Of a DNA stretch of 5,543 nucleotides, positions 5,220-5,543 are shown one piece after another. Under the pieces are notes generated by a model. That model did not search any database and was not told where the DNA came from. It worked only from the letters and a program-made list of their open reading frames with translations. This DNA is from Anaerolineae bacterium (GTDB taxonomy: Bacteria > Chloroflexota > Anaerolineae > Aggregatilineales > Aggregatilineaceae), in NCBI GenBank assembly GCA_016929355.1, contig JAFGJA010000232.1:1-5543 (forward strand), in the 5' to 3' direction. Position 1 is the stretch's first letter; each line of letters opens with the position of its first letter. A program made the translations under genes and the position numbers.

Positions 5220-5250
5220 ATTATACCGTTTTTATGGGAAATTCATGACT
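5220..5250 (-). promoter_or_regulatory. Probable promoter of the pilin gene
   Basis: The minus strand has a perfect TATAAT -10 box (5220-5225) in AT-rich sequence. The start point would be near 5213, about 35 nt before the pilin ATG. At the -35 position I see only TCATGA, a poor match, so the promoter may need an activator or rely on its AT-rich upstream region. Confidence 0.5.
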
Positions 5251-5293
5251 TCCGTACTATTTTCATACAATTAGCGCAAGACTAATACAAATA

Positions 5294-5324
5294 TAAAGAC
5301 GCAGAAAATTATCCTGCGCCTTTA
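5294..5324 (-). terminator. Intrinsic terminator after thioredoxin
   Basis: TAAAGACGCAG (5294-5304) pairs with CTGCGCCTTTA (5314-5324) over 11 positions with one wobble pair, around a 9-nt loop. On the minus strand the stem is followed by TATATTT, and it begins about 46 nt past the thioredoxin stop. It separates thioredoxin from the co-directional pilin gene, so the pilin probably uses its own promoter. Confidence 0.7.
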
Positions 5325-5370
5325 GTATTATTTAAATTGATTCAAAATTATAAGATGGTTTGCGGCGAGG

Positions 5371-5543
5371 TTATTTGCGCAGCGCTGCATCCACCTTGCC
5401 CCGCAGCAGGCGTTCCGGGGCTGCGCCCACGATCCGATCCACCACCCGCCCCCCTTTGAAGATCAGCAGCGTCGGGATGCCCTGCACATGGTAGGTTTGG
5501 GATGTGCGCGGGTTTTCATCGACGTTCAGCTTGGCAACGGTCA
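5371..5543 (-). CDS. trxA: Thioredoxin, C-terminal part (cut by window edge)
   Basis: The last 56 residues of a thioredoxin are present, about half of the usual 105-110. The visible part starts in the strand TVAKLNVDENP, followed by the helix RTSQTYHV. It then has GIPTLLIFKGGRVVDRIVGA, with the cis-proline of the IPT motif that faces the active site, and ends in the amphipathic helix PERLLRGKVDAALRK. The redox motif (WCGPC in typical members) lies beyond the right edge, so activity cannot be confirmed. Thioredoxin reduces disulfides in cytoplasmic proteins using electrons from thioredoxin reductase. The NVDENP and KGG features are typical of housekeeping TrxA rather than a membrane-bound variant. 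It is co-directional with the pilin gene, 192 nt away and separated from it by a terminator. Confidence 0.9.
   Translation of the reverse strand, partial: TVAKLNVDENPRTSQTYHVQGIPTLLIFKGGRVVDRIVGAAPERLLRGKVDAALRK

Overview
The window holds six protein-coding genes and a seventh cut by the right edge, set among repeat-rich intergenic DNA. Several traits suggest a Chloroflexota (Anaerolineae/Caldilineae-like) bacterium: an Flp-type pilin with an Ig-like extension, GC-rich hairpin repeats in the gaps, a short GCAGAGA-type periodic repeat, and a moderately GC-rich base composition. This placement is an inference from style; no rRNA or other phylogenetic marker is present.

Layout. Positions 1-312 have no gene but carry two dispersed-repeat elements. 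A four-helix membrane protein of unknown function (313-747, +) follows. The gap 748-1035 is almost entirely repeat: two inverted or partial copies of the element at the left edge, a double-hairpin palindrome, and a fourth copy ending 10 nt from the next gene. A small heat-shock protein of the Hsp20 family (1036-1461, -) comes next. A 279-nt gap contains a GCAGAGA-type periodic repeat that begins at the stop codon of the following gene. Then comes a two-gene surface-polysaccharide operon on the minus strand. A GT2 glycosyltransferase (3273-4235) is transcribed first from a good sigma-70-type promoter. It overlaps by ATGA a membrane-anchored polyprenyl-phosphate sugar-1-phosphate transferase (1741-3276). 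Divergent from it is a 53-residue Cys/Trp-rich gene (4497-4658, +). That gene converges on an Flp-like pilin with a cysteine-rich Ig-like C-terminal domain (4717-5178, -), and the two share a bidirectional terminator. The right edge holds the C-terminal part of a thioredoxin (5371-5543, -) with its own terminator.

How the genes work together. The glycosyltransferase and phosphoglycosyl transferase are a clear functional pair: the second loads the first sugar phosphate onto the lipid carrier, and the first adds a later sugar. The pilin is also a cell-surface product but has its own promoter. Hsp20 and thioredoxin are general proteostasis and redox genes with no evident link to their neighbours. 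The parts least explained by standard annotation are the four-copy repeat family around the membrane-protein gene, the 53-residue gene, and the pilin's C-terminal domain.
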